Assembly: GCA_964571725.1 (NCBI GenBank) | Contig: CAZNDB010000004.1 | Coordinates: forward strand, 29,441-93,440 | Origin: UBA1369 sp964571725 | Lineage (GTDB): Bacteria; Patescibacteriota; Gracilibacteria; UBA1369 | DNA: 64,000 nt | Reading direction: 5' to 3' | Part shown: in pieces, positions 18,161 through 25,618 of the stretch | How the letters are laid out: every line of letters begins with the position of its first letter | Position numbering within the stretch: the first letter of the stretch is position 1 | Notes under the pieces: generated by a model | What the model was told of the DNA's origin: nothing | Database searches by the model: none | Seen by the model: only the letters and a program-made list of their open reading frames with translations | Position numbers and translations under genes: made by a program

Positions 18161-19150
18161 TTATAAAACCAGACCCACTTTTTGTCTGACGCTTTCCATA
18201 GTCTCTGAAGCTATCTTTTTGGCTTTTGTAGCCCCTGTTTTCAGGACGTCCTCAAGATAACCCAAATCTTTGGCCAGTTCAAATCTTTTTTGACGGGCGG
18301 GGCCGAAGAATTCCAGGTACTTTTCCAGGAGCATTTTTTTTGCATCGCCGTAACCGAATCCGCCGGTAACATATTTGTCTCGCAATGAGGCGATTTCCGT
18401 ATCGGAGGCCAGATAGGAGTAAAGTTTAAAGACCGTGTCGGTATCGGGATTTTTGGGGTCTTCCACCGGCGTTGAATCGGTTTTGATGCTCATGATCTGT
18501 TTTTTCAGAGCTGCGTCGTCGGCGAAGATCTGGATGGTATTATTGTAACTTTTGCTCATTTTGTGTTCTCCGTCGGTACCGATAATGGTGGCTATTTCTT
18601 CCGGGATGGAAGGTTCGGGAAGTTTGAAGGTTTCGCCGAAAGTGGAATTGAATTTTTCAGCTATGTCCCTGGCAATTTCCACGTGCTGTTTCTGGTCTTT
18701 GCCAACCGGCACGAAATCCGGCTGATAGAGCAGGATGTCGGCGGCCATTAATACCGGGTAGGTGAAAAGGCCGACAGTCGGATCTTTTTTACCGGTGGCC
18801 AGCGCGTCTTTCCAGGCGTGGGCTCTTTCCATCAAGCCAAAAGGAGTAATGCAGTTAAAGATCCAGGCCAGTTCGGTATGTTCTGTTACATCCGACTGAC
18901 GGAAGAAAATGGTGCGGTCGGGATCGAGTCCCAATGACAGGAAATCCAGGGCCACGTCACGGGTGTTTTTTTGTAATTCCTGGGCGTTTCTGACTGTGGT
19001 CAGGGAATGGAGATCGGCAATAAAGATGATGGTCTGGTGTTTACCCTGTTGATCGATAATCGGTTTCATGGCGCCCAGGTAGTTGCCGATATGGGGTGTG
19101 CCGCTGGGTTTTACTCCGGTCAGGGAAATTTTGGTTTTGCTTGTGCTCAT
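18161..19150 (-). CDS. trpS: Tryptophanyl-tRNA synthetase
   Basis: This class I synthetase charges tRNA-Trp. The HIGH-like motif is PHIGNYLGAM near residue 20, and the KMSKS loop occurs intact in HKMSKSYNNTI. Other TrpRS blocks are FIADLHSLT, DILLYQPDFVPVGKDQKQHVE and FGYGDAKKMLLE. The 329-residue length is normal. It lies 8 bases after priA. Confidence 0.96.
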   Translation of the reverse strand: MSTSKTKISLTGVKPSGTPHIGNYLGAMKPIIDQQGKHQTIIFIADLHSLTTVRNAQELQKNTRDVALDFLSLGLDPDRTIFFRQSDVTEHTELAWIFNCITPFGLMERAHAWKDALATGKKDPTVGLFTYPVLMAADILLYQPDFVPVGKDQKQHVEIARDIAEKFNSTFGETFKLPEPSIPEEIATIIGTDGEHKMSKSYNNTIQIFADDAALKKQIMSIKTDSTPVEDPKNPDTDTVFKLYSYLASDTEIASLRDKYVTGGFGYGDAKKMLLEKYLEFFGPARQKRFELAKDLGYLEDVLKTGATKAKKIASETMESVRQKVGLVL

Positions 19151-19158
19151 ACGGAAAA

Positions 19159-21195
19159 TTAAATGGTGTGAAGCGGATCCACGTCAATTTTTATATCATT
19201 TTTGAAGGGTTTTTGTAAGAAGAAGTTTTGCAAAAAATTTTGCGGATTTTTACCGCCGATCAGAATGTTCCAGCGGTATTTGTTTTTCAGCCGGGGAATA
19301 AACGCCGGAAACAGAGTGATGTCATTGACCAGTTCAGGACAGGAGGGGCGGAGAGTCTGGAGTTCGGCAAATAACTGATGGCTTAAATAATAGGCTTTTT
19401 GCTGATCGGGATTCTCTATGGTCAGTTTTACCAGTTTCTGGAAAGGTGGGAAGCTGGCGGCCCGGCGGTGTCCGATTTCTCTTTCATAAAAGGCGGGAAA
19501 ATCGTCTTTAAGCGTGTTTTGAATGGCGTAGTGATCGGGAATATAGGTTTGGATCACTACTTCTCCCGGTTTTTCGCGGCCGGACCGTCCTGCTACCTGG
19601 GTGATCAGCTGAAAGGTTTTTTCGGCTGAACGATAATCGGGAATTGTTAATCCGGTGTCGGCCAGAATAATGCCCACCAGCGTGACATTGGGCAGATGCA
19701 AGCCTTTTCCGATCATTTGCGTGCCGATCAGAATATCGGCCTCGCCGTCCTTAAAAGCGTTGTAAATGTGTTCAAAGTCATCTTTTTTAGAGGTGGTGTC
19801 GCGATCGGCACGCAGCAGACGGGCTTCCGGAAAAAGCTTCGCCACTTCCTCCTCGATTTTCTGGGTACCGAGTCCGATATATTTGATCAGATGGCTGCCG
19901 CAATGTTTACAGACCGTGGGTACTTTAAAGATTCTCCCGCAGTGATGACAGATCAGTCTTTGGGCGGGGAGAATACTGTTTTCAACCGAGATTTTGGAAT
20001 GATAGGTCAGGGCGACCGTGCAGCGGGGACATTCCTCGCATTGTCCGCAATCACGGCAGATTACGGCGGAAGCGGCTCCCCGGCGGTTTAAAAAGAGGAT
20101 GGTTTGCTCTTTCCGTGCCAGGTTGTCGCGAATTTTGTCTTGCAGTAATTCGCTGAAAATTGAATAATTTTTTTTACGCAACTCTTCCCTCAGATCAACC
20201 AGGTGAATGTCGGGCAGAGCGCGGGTTTTGGTTTTGTGAGGGATGCGGCTGGGCATTTCGGCCAGTTCGTAAAAACCGGACTTGGCCAGATAATAGCTTT
20301 CGATGGAGGGCGTGGCCGAGCCAAGTATCAGCCGGACTGAATTACTTTTTTGCTCTTCGATTTCCAGGATTTTGTTGGCAATTTCTTTGGCGTGATAGCG
20401 GGGACTCTGGTCCTGCTTATAGGAATCTTCATGCTCTTCGTCAACGATGATCAGTCCCAGATTGGGGAATGGCGCGAAGATTGCCGATCGGGAGCCGATG
20501 ACGATCTGATGATGCCCCCGGGCGATATTGGTCAGATATTTCAGTTTTTCGGATGGGGTGAGACGGGAATGGATAATGGCGATGTTTTTGCCAAACTGTT
20601 TTTCAAATTGAGCGACCGTTTGGGGGGTCAGGGAAATTTCCGGAACCAGAATCAGGGTTTGCCGCCCTTTCTGCAGTTCTCCCATGGTCAGCCTCCGGTA
20701 AATTTCGGTTTTTCCTGAACCGGTCACCCCGTGCAGCAAAATTTTGTAACCGGCAGCTTTATTAATTTTTTCAAAAGCTTTTTCCTGTTCCGCGGTAAGT
20801 TGTACCAGAGGTTTGGAGTCGTGGGGGACATTTTCGGGAGTTTTGATTATTTTTTCTCTTTTACGTGAGAAGACGCTGGTTGGTAAAAACAGCTTGACGG
20901 TTTTATGGAGCGGGCAAAAATGGTATCTGGAGATATATTTCAGCAGTTCCAGCTGGGTGGCAGTCAGACTGAAAAAATCTTCCACCCGGCGCCGGATCGG
21001 TTTGGTGGTGAAAAGCGGTTTTAAGGTGTGCAATTCCAGAACCATGCCCCTCATGATTTTATTTCTGAGCGTGATTTCCACCAGATCACCGGTTTTCAGG
21101 GTGTCGGCCATTTCCAAAGGCACCTCATAGGTCAGGGTTTCTTTGTCGCCGCCTATTTTCCTGGGCAGTAAAATTTCCGCGTACAGATTATTCAT
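19159..21195 (-). CDS. priA: Primosomal replication-restart helicase PriA
   Basis: PriA recognises stalled forks and reloads the replisome. The N-terminal 3'-end-binding domain is present but compact. Walker A (GVTGSGKTE) lies at residues 155-163 and the DEEH box is in VDEEHEDSYKQD. Helicase motif III is in LILGSATPS. The zinc-binding module has Cys clusters CRDCGQCEECPRC and CHHCG ... CKHCGSH. Motifs V/VI (GTQMIGKGLHLPNV, QVAGRSGR) are intact. At 678 residues it is slightly shorter than E. coli PriA. Its first 8 bases overlap the upstream DUF1858-like gene. Confidence 0.95.
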   Translation of the reverse strand: MNNLYAEILLPRKIGGDKETLTYEVPLEMADTLKTGDLVEITLRNKIMRGMVLELHTLKPLFTTKPIRRRVEDFFSLTATQLELLKYISRYHFCPLHKTVKLFLPTSVFSRKREKIIKTPENVPHDSKPLVQLTAEQEKAFEKINKAAGYKILLHGVTGSGKTEIYRRLTMGELQKGRQTLILVPEISLTPQTVAQFEKQFGKNIAIIHSRLTPSEKLKYLTNIARGHHQIVIGSRSAIFAPFPNLGLIIVDEEHEDSYKQDQSPRYHAKEIANKILEIEEQKSNSVRLILGSATPSIESYYLAKSGFYELAEMPSRIPHKTKTRALPDIHLVDLREELRKKNYSIFSELLQDKIRDNLARKEQTILFLNRRGAASAVICRDCGQCEECPRCTVALTYHSKISVENSILPAQRLICHHCGRIFKVPTVCKHCGSHLIKYIGLGTQKIEEEVAKLFPEARLLRADRDTTSKKDDFEHIYNAFKDGEADILIGTQMIGKGLHLPNVTLVGIILADTGLTIPDYRSAEKTFQLITQVAGRSGREKPGEVVIQTYIPDHYAIQNTLKDDFPAFYEREIGHRRAASFPPFQKLVKLTIENPDQQKAYYLSHQLFAELQTLRPSCPELVNDITLFPAFIPRLKNKYRWNILIGGKNPQNFLQNFFLQKPFKNDIKIDVDPLHTI

Positions 21196-21592
21196 GGGAA
21201 GATTGATGCTGATTGATGATTTTATTCAACCTGTCGCAGATTACGCCTAAGTCCTGATCCTGATCTGAAAAAAATATTTCCAGGCTGATCCGGTCCAGTT
21301 GGGGGGAAAGCATGCCCAGGGGGTGTAAATCTTCCAGATAAGTTTTGATTTGGGGGAAATTTAAAAGCAGATCGGCTATGATCATGTCTCCGCTGACCTG
21401 AAATTTTTCACCGGGTTTGATGTTGATTTCTTCCAGATTGGATGTCGGAAGAGCGGCTCTCAGATCCTGGATTTTCGGGGGGAGCGGGGCGGGTTCGTCT
21501 TTCAGGCAGCATTCAAAAAAACCGAAAGGAAATCCGGTGTTTTGCGGCTTTTGGTCATGGCAATGGGAATTGTCCGTACAGTGCTTTTTCAT
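21188..21592 (-). CDS. DUF1858-like small protein with Cys/His-rich N-terminus
   Basis: The C-terminal 70 residues (SGDMIIADLLLNFPQIKTYL ... DRISLEIFFSDQ ... VICDRLNKII) resemble the DUF1858 fold found next to hybrid-cluster and redox proteins. The usual Cys of the hxxxC motif is replaced by HPLGML. The first 30 residues carry His and Cys (C5, H10, H12, C28, C29), possibly for metal binding. Function is unknown. It heads the minus-strand operon leading to priA, trpS and pyrG, and its ATG lies only 6 bases after a strong extended -10 box. Confidence 0.6.
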   Translation of the reverse strand: MKKHCTDNSHCHDQKPQNTGFPFGFFECCLKDEPAPLPPKIQDLRAALPTSNLEEINIKPGEKFQVSGDMIIADLLLNFPQIKTYLEDLHPLGMLSPQLDRISLEIFFSDQDQDLGVICDRLNKIINQHQSSHE

Positions 21593-21598
21593 GGCCAG

Positions 21599-21607
21599 AT
21601 TTTAGCA
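21599..21607 (-). promoter_or_regulatory. Extended -10 promoter giving a possibly leaderless transcript
   Basis: On the minus strand TGC-TAAAAT (21607-21599) matches an extended -10 element. No -35 box is visible. Only 6 bases separate it from the ATG at 21592, so transcription would start at or next to the start codon. Confidence 0.4.
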
Positions 21608-21645
21608 TTTTTCAGGCCGGAGAGGGGGGACTTTTTCCAATGATA

Positions 21646-21674
21646 TTGACAGAAGTTCGCATCGATTGTAAACT
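21646..21674 (+). promoter_or_regulatory. Sigma-70-type promoter for the 21699-22890 gene pair
   Basis: A perfect TTGACA (21646-21651) is 17 bases from TAAACT (21669-21674). The first ATG at 21699 follows 25 bases after the -10 box. Confidence 0.6.
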
Positions 21675-21698
21675 AACCTCTTTTGGAAATTTAGAAAT

Positions 21699-22163
21699 AT
21701 GAACAGATACTCATTTGTAAGCGAAAAACAGGCTTTGCGGGAGGAGCTGACCGTTCTGATCAGGGAACGAGGCAATGATTTGCTCGATTATTATTTGAAC
21801 AACGGTTTTGACTCGTTGGCCGTGGGTTTGAAACTTTTTACCGACTGGCAGAGGAGAATGTTGTTTGATTATCTGATGCTGGACAGAAAGGCTCTTTTGG
21901 AATGCGTCAGAAGAAATAAGGCTTTCTTTTTGAAAATGATTACCGATGGCAAAGGCGATATGATCAGACCGATGTTGGGAGTTGATAAAGAGCGTTATGA
22001 TGGATTGTGGCTCGAAGTAATTGATTTATTGGCTCTTTATTTTGCCGAGAAGAAAGTGGTCGAAAAAATGACTAATTTTGAGTTGGAAAAATTTATGGAG
22101 CAAAGTATCTTTAAAGTAGAGCAAAAAGAAAAGAAATCCGATGCAACAGAACAAAACCAATGA
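21699..22163 (+). CDS. Hypothetical helical protein
   Basis: This 154-residue protein is predicted to be all helical and soluble, with a highly charged C-terminal tail (EQKEKKSDATEQ). It contains a conserved-looking RRMLFDYLMLDRKALLECVRR segment. I recognise no family. It overlaps the start of tlyA by 23 bases and shares its promoter, so the two are co-expressed. Confidence 0.7.
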   Translation: MNRYSFVSEKQALREELTVLIRERGNDLLDYYLNNGFDSLAVGLKLFTDWQRRMLFDYLMLDRKALLECVRRNKAFFLKMITDGKGDMIRPMLGVDKERYDGLWLEVIDLLALYFAEKKVVEKMTNFELEKFMEQSIFKVEQKEKKSDATEQNQ

Positions 22164-22890
22164 TTGGGGAGACCGGCTTGACCATTTTCTGGTCAGGGAA
22201 GGTTACTTTCAGAGCAGAGACCGTGCCAAGGAGGCTATAAAATCGGGGCAGGTGGAAGTGGAGGGCCGGATTATCCGGAAGCCGGCTTTTTCAGTGACTG
22301 CCGGGCAGACGGTAAAAATTCTGAAGTCCGATTTTTCCTATGTTGGCCGAGCCGCCCTAAAATTAAAGGCCGCGGTGGAAGATTTTCAGGTTCCGGTTAA
22401 AGACAGGGTTTGTCTGGATATCGGAGTGGCTACGGGCGGGTTTAGTGATTATCTGCTTCAGGCAGGCGCGCGGAGGGTTTATGGGGTGGACGTGGGGGAA
22501 GGCCAAATTGCCCCGAAAATTCTTGCCAATCCAAAGTTTATTTTTAGAAATAAAACCGATGCCAGAACTTTGCGCACGACGGATTTCGAGGAGGCACTGG
22601 ATTTGATCGTTATTGACGTGTCATTTGTTTCCATAACCAAATTTTGGGTGGTGCTGGCTGATTTGATAGGACCGCAAACTGACATTATCGCTTTGATCAA
22701 GCCCCAATTTGAGTTGGGTAAGCGACATTTCAGTAATCTCAAAAATCAAAAAGCCGTTCAGGAGATTTTGGATGAAGTTAAATTGCGCGCAGGGGAAAAC
22801 GGTCTGAAGGTGGTACAGGAAATACCTTCGCCGATACTGGGCAAGGAAGGAACACAGGAATATCTCTGGCTGATCCGGAAATCTAGCTAA
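22141..22890 (+). CDS. tlyA: TlyA family rRNA 2'-O-methyltransferase / hemolysin-like protein
   Basis: TlyA methylates ribose positions in 16S and 23S rRNA. Residues 1-70 are an S4 RNA-binding domain (RLDHFLVREGYFQSRDRAKE, GQVEVEGRI). The FtsJ-like methyltransferase follows, with the SAM motif CLDIGVATGGFSDYLLQAGA and the catalytic positions in DLIVIDVSFVSI and ALIKPQFELGK. The 249-residue length is standard. Its last 8 bases overlap the convergent gene at 22883. Confidence 0.9.
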   Translation: MQQNKTNDWGDRLDHFLVREGYFQSRDRAKEAIKSGQVEVEGRIIRKPAFSVTAGQTVKILKSDFSYVGRAALKLKAAVEDFQVPVKDRVCLDIGVATGGFSDYLLQAGARRVYGVDVGEGQIAPKILANPKFIFRNKTDARTLRTTDFEEALDLIVIDVSFVSITKFWVVLADLIGPQTDIIALIKPQFELGKRHFSNLKNQKAVQEILDEVKLRAGENGLKVVQEIPSPILGKEGTQEYLWLIRKSS

Positions 22891-23188
22891 AGCTGTTGAT
22901 GATGAAAAAATGATCTTCCCTGGCGCCGTTTACGTCCACCACATGGACGCGATAGGCGATTTTGCCGTCGGGCAGGTATTTATAAAAAGCCACGTCGACC
23001 GCCTGTGTATCATCTCCCAGCCGGTCGAAGTTCAGGTGATTGTCACTGTCTTCGCGCTCCGCCCTTTCGATGGCGTCATAGGTTTTCTGATCTATTTCTT
23101 CGTAATAAGGACTGCTGGAGCGGTAATATACCCTGAGTTGTTTCCAGTAATCCTGAATGGTGTCTGATTGTATGTATTCTCCTGCCAT
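22883..23188 (-). CDS. Hypothetical protein, 101 residues
   Basis: This is a small acidic soluble protein with many Tyr and Asp residues and an apparent beta-hairpin C-terminus (KIAYRVHVVDVNGAREDHFF). No family was recognised. A promoter with 17-base spacing lies directly upstream, which supports it as a real gene. The 3' end overlaps the tlyA 3' end by 8 bases. Confidence 0.65.
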   Translation of the reverse strand: MAGEYIQSDTIQDYWKQLRVYYRSSSPYYEEIDQKTYDAIERAEREDSDNHLNFDRLGDDTQAVDVAFYKYLPDGKIAYRVHVVDVNGAREDHFFIINSFS

Positions 23189-23209
23189 AAAATTTATTTA
23201 ACCCGGTCA

Positions 23210-23238
23210 AATATACACTGACTCTTATCTGATGACAA
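23210..23238 (-). promoter_or_regulatory. Promoter for the 22883-23188 gene
   Basis: On the minus strand TTGTCA (23233-23238) and TATATT (23210-23215) are 17 bases apart. The -35 box overlaps a divergent plus-strand ATGACA (23232-23237) that is 17 bases from a weaker TAGTTT (23255-23260) and could serve the RDD gene. Confidence 0.5.
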
Positions 23239-23290
23239 TTCTGGTTAATTTTGCTAGTTTATGGTTCGAGTAAATAATTAATTTTTTTAT

Positions 23291-23752
23291 ATGAGCGAAG
23301 GAATAAGAATCAGTACCAATAATTTCAGATATGCTGCCTGGTATCTGCGTTTAGCCGCTTTACTGATAGATAAGCTGATCGTTTTTTTGCTGGTATTGTT
23401 GTTGGTTCCCGGGTCTTTTAAGGTTGTGTCGTTGATTATGGGCTACAATCTGATTGATGCTTTTTATTTTATGGGTTCGTTTGACGGGATGTGGTTTGTG
23501 CTGTTCCCTGTGGTTTATTTTATTCTGATGTGGGGATATTTTTCCCGAACCCTGGGCATGATGGTTTTAAAAACCAGGATAGCCGATTATAACGGCAAGA
23601 AAATCGGTTGGATCAAAGCTATATTGAGAGTCTTCGGGTTTTATCTGTCGTTAATTTTGCTTGGATTGGGCTTTTTGCCGATTCTTTTTGATAAAAAGAA
23701 ACAGGGCTTGCATGACAAACTGACCAAAACCATGGTTATCCTGAAAAGATAG
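23291..23752 (+). CDS. RDD family membrane protein
   Basis: This 153-residue protein has three hydrophobic segments and the RDD-family pattern: an Arg before the first helix (AAWYLRLAALLIDKLI) with an Asp inside it, then an Asp pair-like loop between helices 2 and 3 (KTRIADYNGKKIG). RDD proteins are small membrane proteins, some of them linked to ion or peptide transport. A weak hairpin with a T-rich tail lies just after the stop. No specific role can be assigned. Confidence 0.8.
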   Translation: MSEGIRISTNNFRYAAWYLRLAALLIDKLIVFLLVLLLVPGSFKVVSLIMGYNLIDAFYFMGSFDGMWFVLFPVVYFILMWGYFSRTLGMMVLKTRIADYNGKKIGWIKAILRVFGFYLSLILLGLGFLPILFDKKKQGLHDKLTKTMVILKR

Positions 23753-23832
23753 GGTAAAAGTAATTGGAAATCAGACTTATAGCCCTTTTATAGGGGGCTG
23801 TTTTGTGTTATGATATTAAGAATAAATAACTA

Positions 23833-24351
23833 ATGAATATGTTTAAAAAAGATAAAATTGCTTTGGTCATGGTTCCGGCGGTGATGGTTGCTTTGGGACT
23901 TTTTCTGGTTACTTCCGGTGGTGAAGCCCAAAAGGCTTTGTCGGCCTTTGTTTTGCATATGTCCTTTTTGTCAGATGGAAATGATGGCACTAATGCACCG
24001 GACTATCGTTTTATTACCAATCATAAAGACGTTTCAATACAGGCTCAAAAAAAGAGCATTGTGCTACCCGAGGCTTTACAGCTGGCCACCGAAAACCGTT
24101 GCAGCTATTTGATCGATAAACTGGATGAGGCGAAAATGGTTGAGAAGTTTGACGCGGCTTATCTGATTGTTTGTTTTGACAAATATCCGTCGCTCTTTAC
24201 GACCTTTTTTGAAGATTTGCATCCGAAGGCTAAGGTTGATGTTGTTACAACGACAGAAGTTAAACCAATGCCAGTGACTGAATCAGAGCAGCAAACAGAG
24301 ACTGAGACGACTCCTGCTCCCGATACTACAGAGGAAGAAACCGCTCTCTAG
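23833..24351 (+). CDS. Hypothetical membrane-anchored protein with Thr/Glu-rich tail
   Basis: This is a 172-residue protein with one N-terminal membrane helix (about residues 10-27) and a short extracytoplasmic domain. It has two Cys residues (in NRCSYLID and LIVCFDKYP) that could form a disulphide. The C-terminal 35 residues are low-complexity Thr/Glu/Pro. The last 69 bases overlap, in convergent orientation, the 3' end of kamA. No family was recognised. A -10-like TATGAT occurs about 20 bases upstream. Confidence 0.65.
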   Translation: MNMFKKDKIALVMVPAVMVALGLFLVTSGGEAQKALSAFVLHMSFLSDGNDGTNAPDYRFITNHKDVSIQAQKKSIVLPEALQLATENRCSYLIDKLDEAKMVEKFDAAYLIVCFDKYPSLFTTFFEDLHPKAKVDVVTTTEVKPMPVTESEQQTETETTPAPDTTEEETAL

Positions 24352-25392
24352 AGTACTGATCAATCCTTTTTCATCCAGCCTGCATAGGCCGGGTGGTAAT
24401 TGGAAATCCGGATTTACTGAACGAAAGGTTGACAGATGGTAGGGAGTTTTAATCCAGACGGAATCCCCATCTTGCTCTTCCATGTATCCGTCCACCCCGA
24501 TTTCCACCTTGCCGATAGAAGTGGAAACGATATAAGCAGGATTAAGACGTCCTGCAGCTTGTTCACGAAGATACTTTTTGATTTCCAGGCCTTTTTCAAT
24601 AGTTGTGCGGAAATGAGAAATGCCCTTAACCGGTTCACAATGGAACAGGTAATAAATTTCCACGCCCAGCAATCTGAGTTGCCGGAAAAGAATTAAAAGT
24701 GTCTGCGGATCCTCATTAATTGATTTCAGAAGCACGGTTTGATTGTAGAGACGAATGGAGGAATGGGTAAGTCTGGTGATAGCCTTTATGGACTCCGGAG
24801 TCAGTTCGTCCGGATGGTTGAAATGAGTGGCGATTTCAATGGGCCGTGATTTTTCAAGATCATGATATTTGAGCAACATTTTAACCAGTGCCCCGGTGAT
24901 TCTGCCGGGATCATACATAATCGAACGGGTTCCGATGCGGATATCCTGGATATGGGGGATTTTACGCAGTCCGATCAGCAGATATTCCAGACGTTTCAAG
25001 TCCATCAACGGGTCGCCGCCGGTGATCAGGACACTTTTAAGCCTTTGGTCGGATTGGACATAATCAATCGCCCGGTCGAGTTGGGAAAAGCTCATGGCGA
25101 CCGGATTTTGTTTGTCGTAATACTTCCGGAAGCAGAAGCGGCAGTAAGCCGGGCATTGATTGAACGGCATAATAATGCAGCGGTCCAGATACATTCTCTC
25201 TACTCCGGGGATGCCGGTTGTTAAAACTCCTGTCCAGGGTTTTAGGGCTCCCCGGGCATCAAGTTCCCTGACATCAGGCAAAAACTGCCTGGCCAGGGCG
25301 GGGGATTTGCGGCAAAGGTTTTCCAAATAGCCGGTCAATCGTGCAGGCATCTGACTGGTTACTTTATTCAGAGTATGATCTTGGGTTTTCAT
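24283..25392 (-). CDS. kamA: KamA-family radical SAM protein (lysine 2,3-aminomutase-like)
   Basis: The radical SAM cluster ligands are C80, C84 and C87 in CPAYCRFCFRK. Further family features are ITGGDPLMDLKRLE, RIGTRS, ATHFNHPDELT and a candidate PLP lysine in the STSIGKVEIG segment. KamA enzymes shift amino groups between alpha and beta carbons; the EpmB branch acts on lysine for EF-P. The final 23 residues (GFFLCSIGSRSRLSLCLLL region) are read from the antisense of the neighbouring gene and look like stop-loss extension. It starts 38 bases after tRNA-Arg and may be transcribed with it. Confidence 0.85.
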   Translation of the reverse strand: MKTQDHTLNKVTSQMPARLTGYLENLCRKSPALARQFLPDVRELDARGALKPWTGVLTTGIPGVERMYLDRCIIMPFNQCPAYCRFCFRKYYDKQNPVAMSFSQLDRAIDYVQSDQRLKSVLITGGDPLMDLKRLEYLLIGLRKIPHIQDIRIGTRSIMYDPGRITGALVKMLLKYHDLEKSRPIEIATHFNHPDELTPESIKAITRLTHSSIRLYNQTVLLKSINEDPQTLLILFRQLRLLGVEIYYLFHCEPVKGISHFRTTIEKGLEIKKYLREQAAGRLNPAYIVSTSIGKVEIGVDGYMEEQDGDSVWIKTPYHLSTFRSVNPDFQLPPGLCRLDEKGLISTLESGFFLCSIGSRSRLSLCLLL

Positions 25393-25430
25393 GGGTGTCA
25401 GGACTGGCCGATTTGCCGGGGGAATTTTTA

Positions 25431-25507
25431 TGGTGCGCCAGGAGGGAATCGAACCCCCGACCCTCGGTTCCGAAGACCGATGCTCTAATCCGCTGAGCTA
25501 CTGGCGC
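25431..25507 (-). tRNA. tRNA-Arg (anticodon UCG)
   Basis: On the minus strand this folds as a full cloverleaf of 77 bases with an encoded CCA end. The acceptor stem is GCGCCAG/CTGGCGC, and the anticodon stem TCGGT/ACCGA encloses the loop CTTCGGA, giving anticodon TCG. The T arm is GGGGG-TTCGATT-CCCTC. It lies between the secDF terminator and kamA. Confidence 0.95.
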
Positions 25508-25562
25508 GTTTTCAGGCAGGTGAATAGTAGAGCAAAACCTGAATATTGTCATCAGGAAATTT

Positions 25563-25590
25563 AAAAAGGCCGGGCGTTAGCCCGGCCTTT
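25563..25590 (-). terminator. Rho-independent terminator of secDF
   Basis: An 11-base perfect stem (25565-25575 and 25580-25590) with a 4-base loop is followed, on the minus strand, by a run of five T. It sits 28 bases past the secDF stop and before tRNA-Arg. Confidence 0.9.
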
Positions 25591-25618
25591 AAGATGTGCG
25601 GATATTACGAACAAATTA

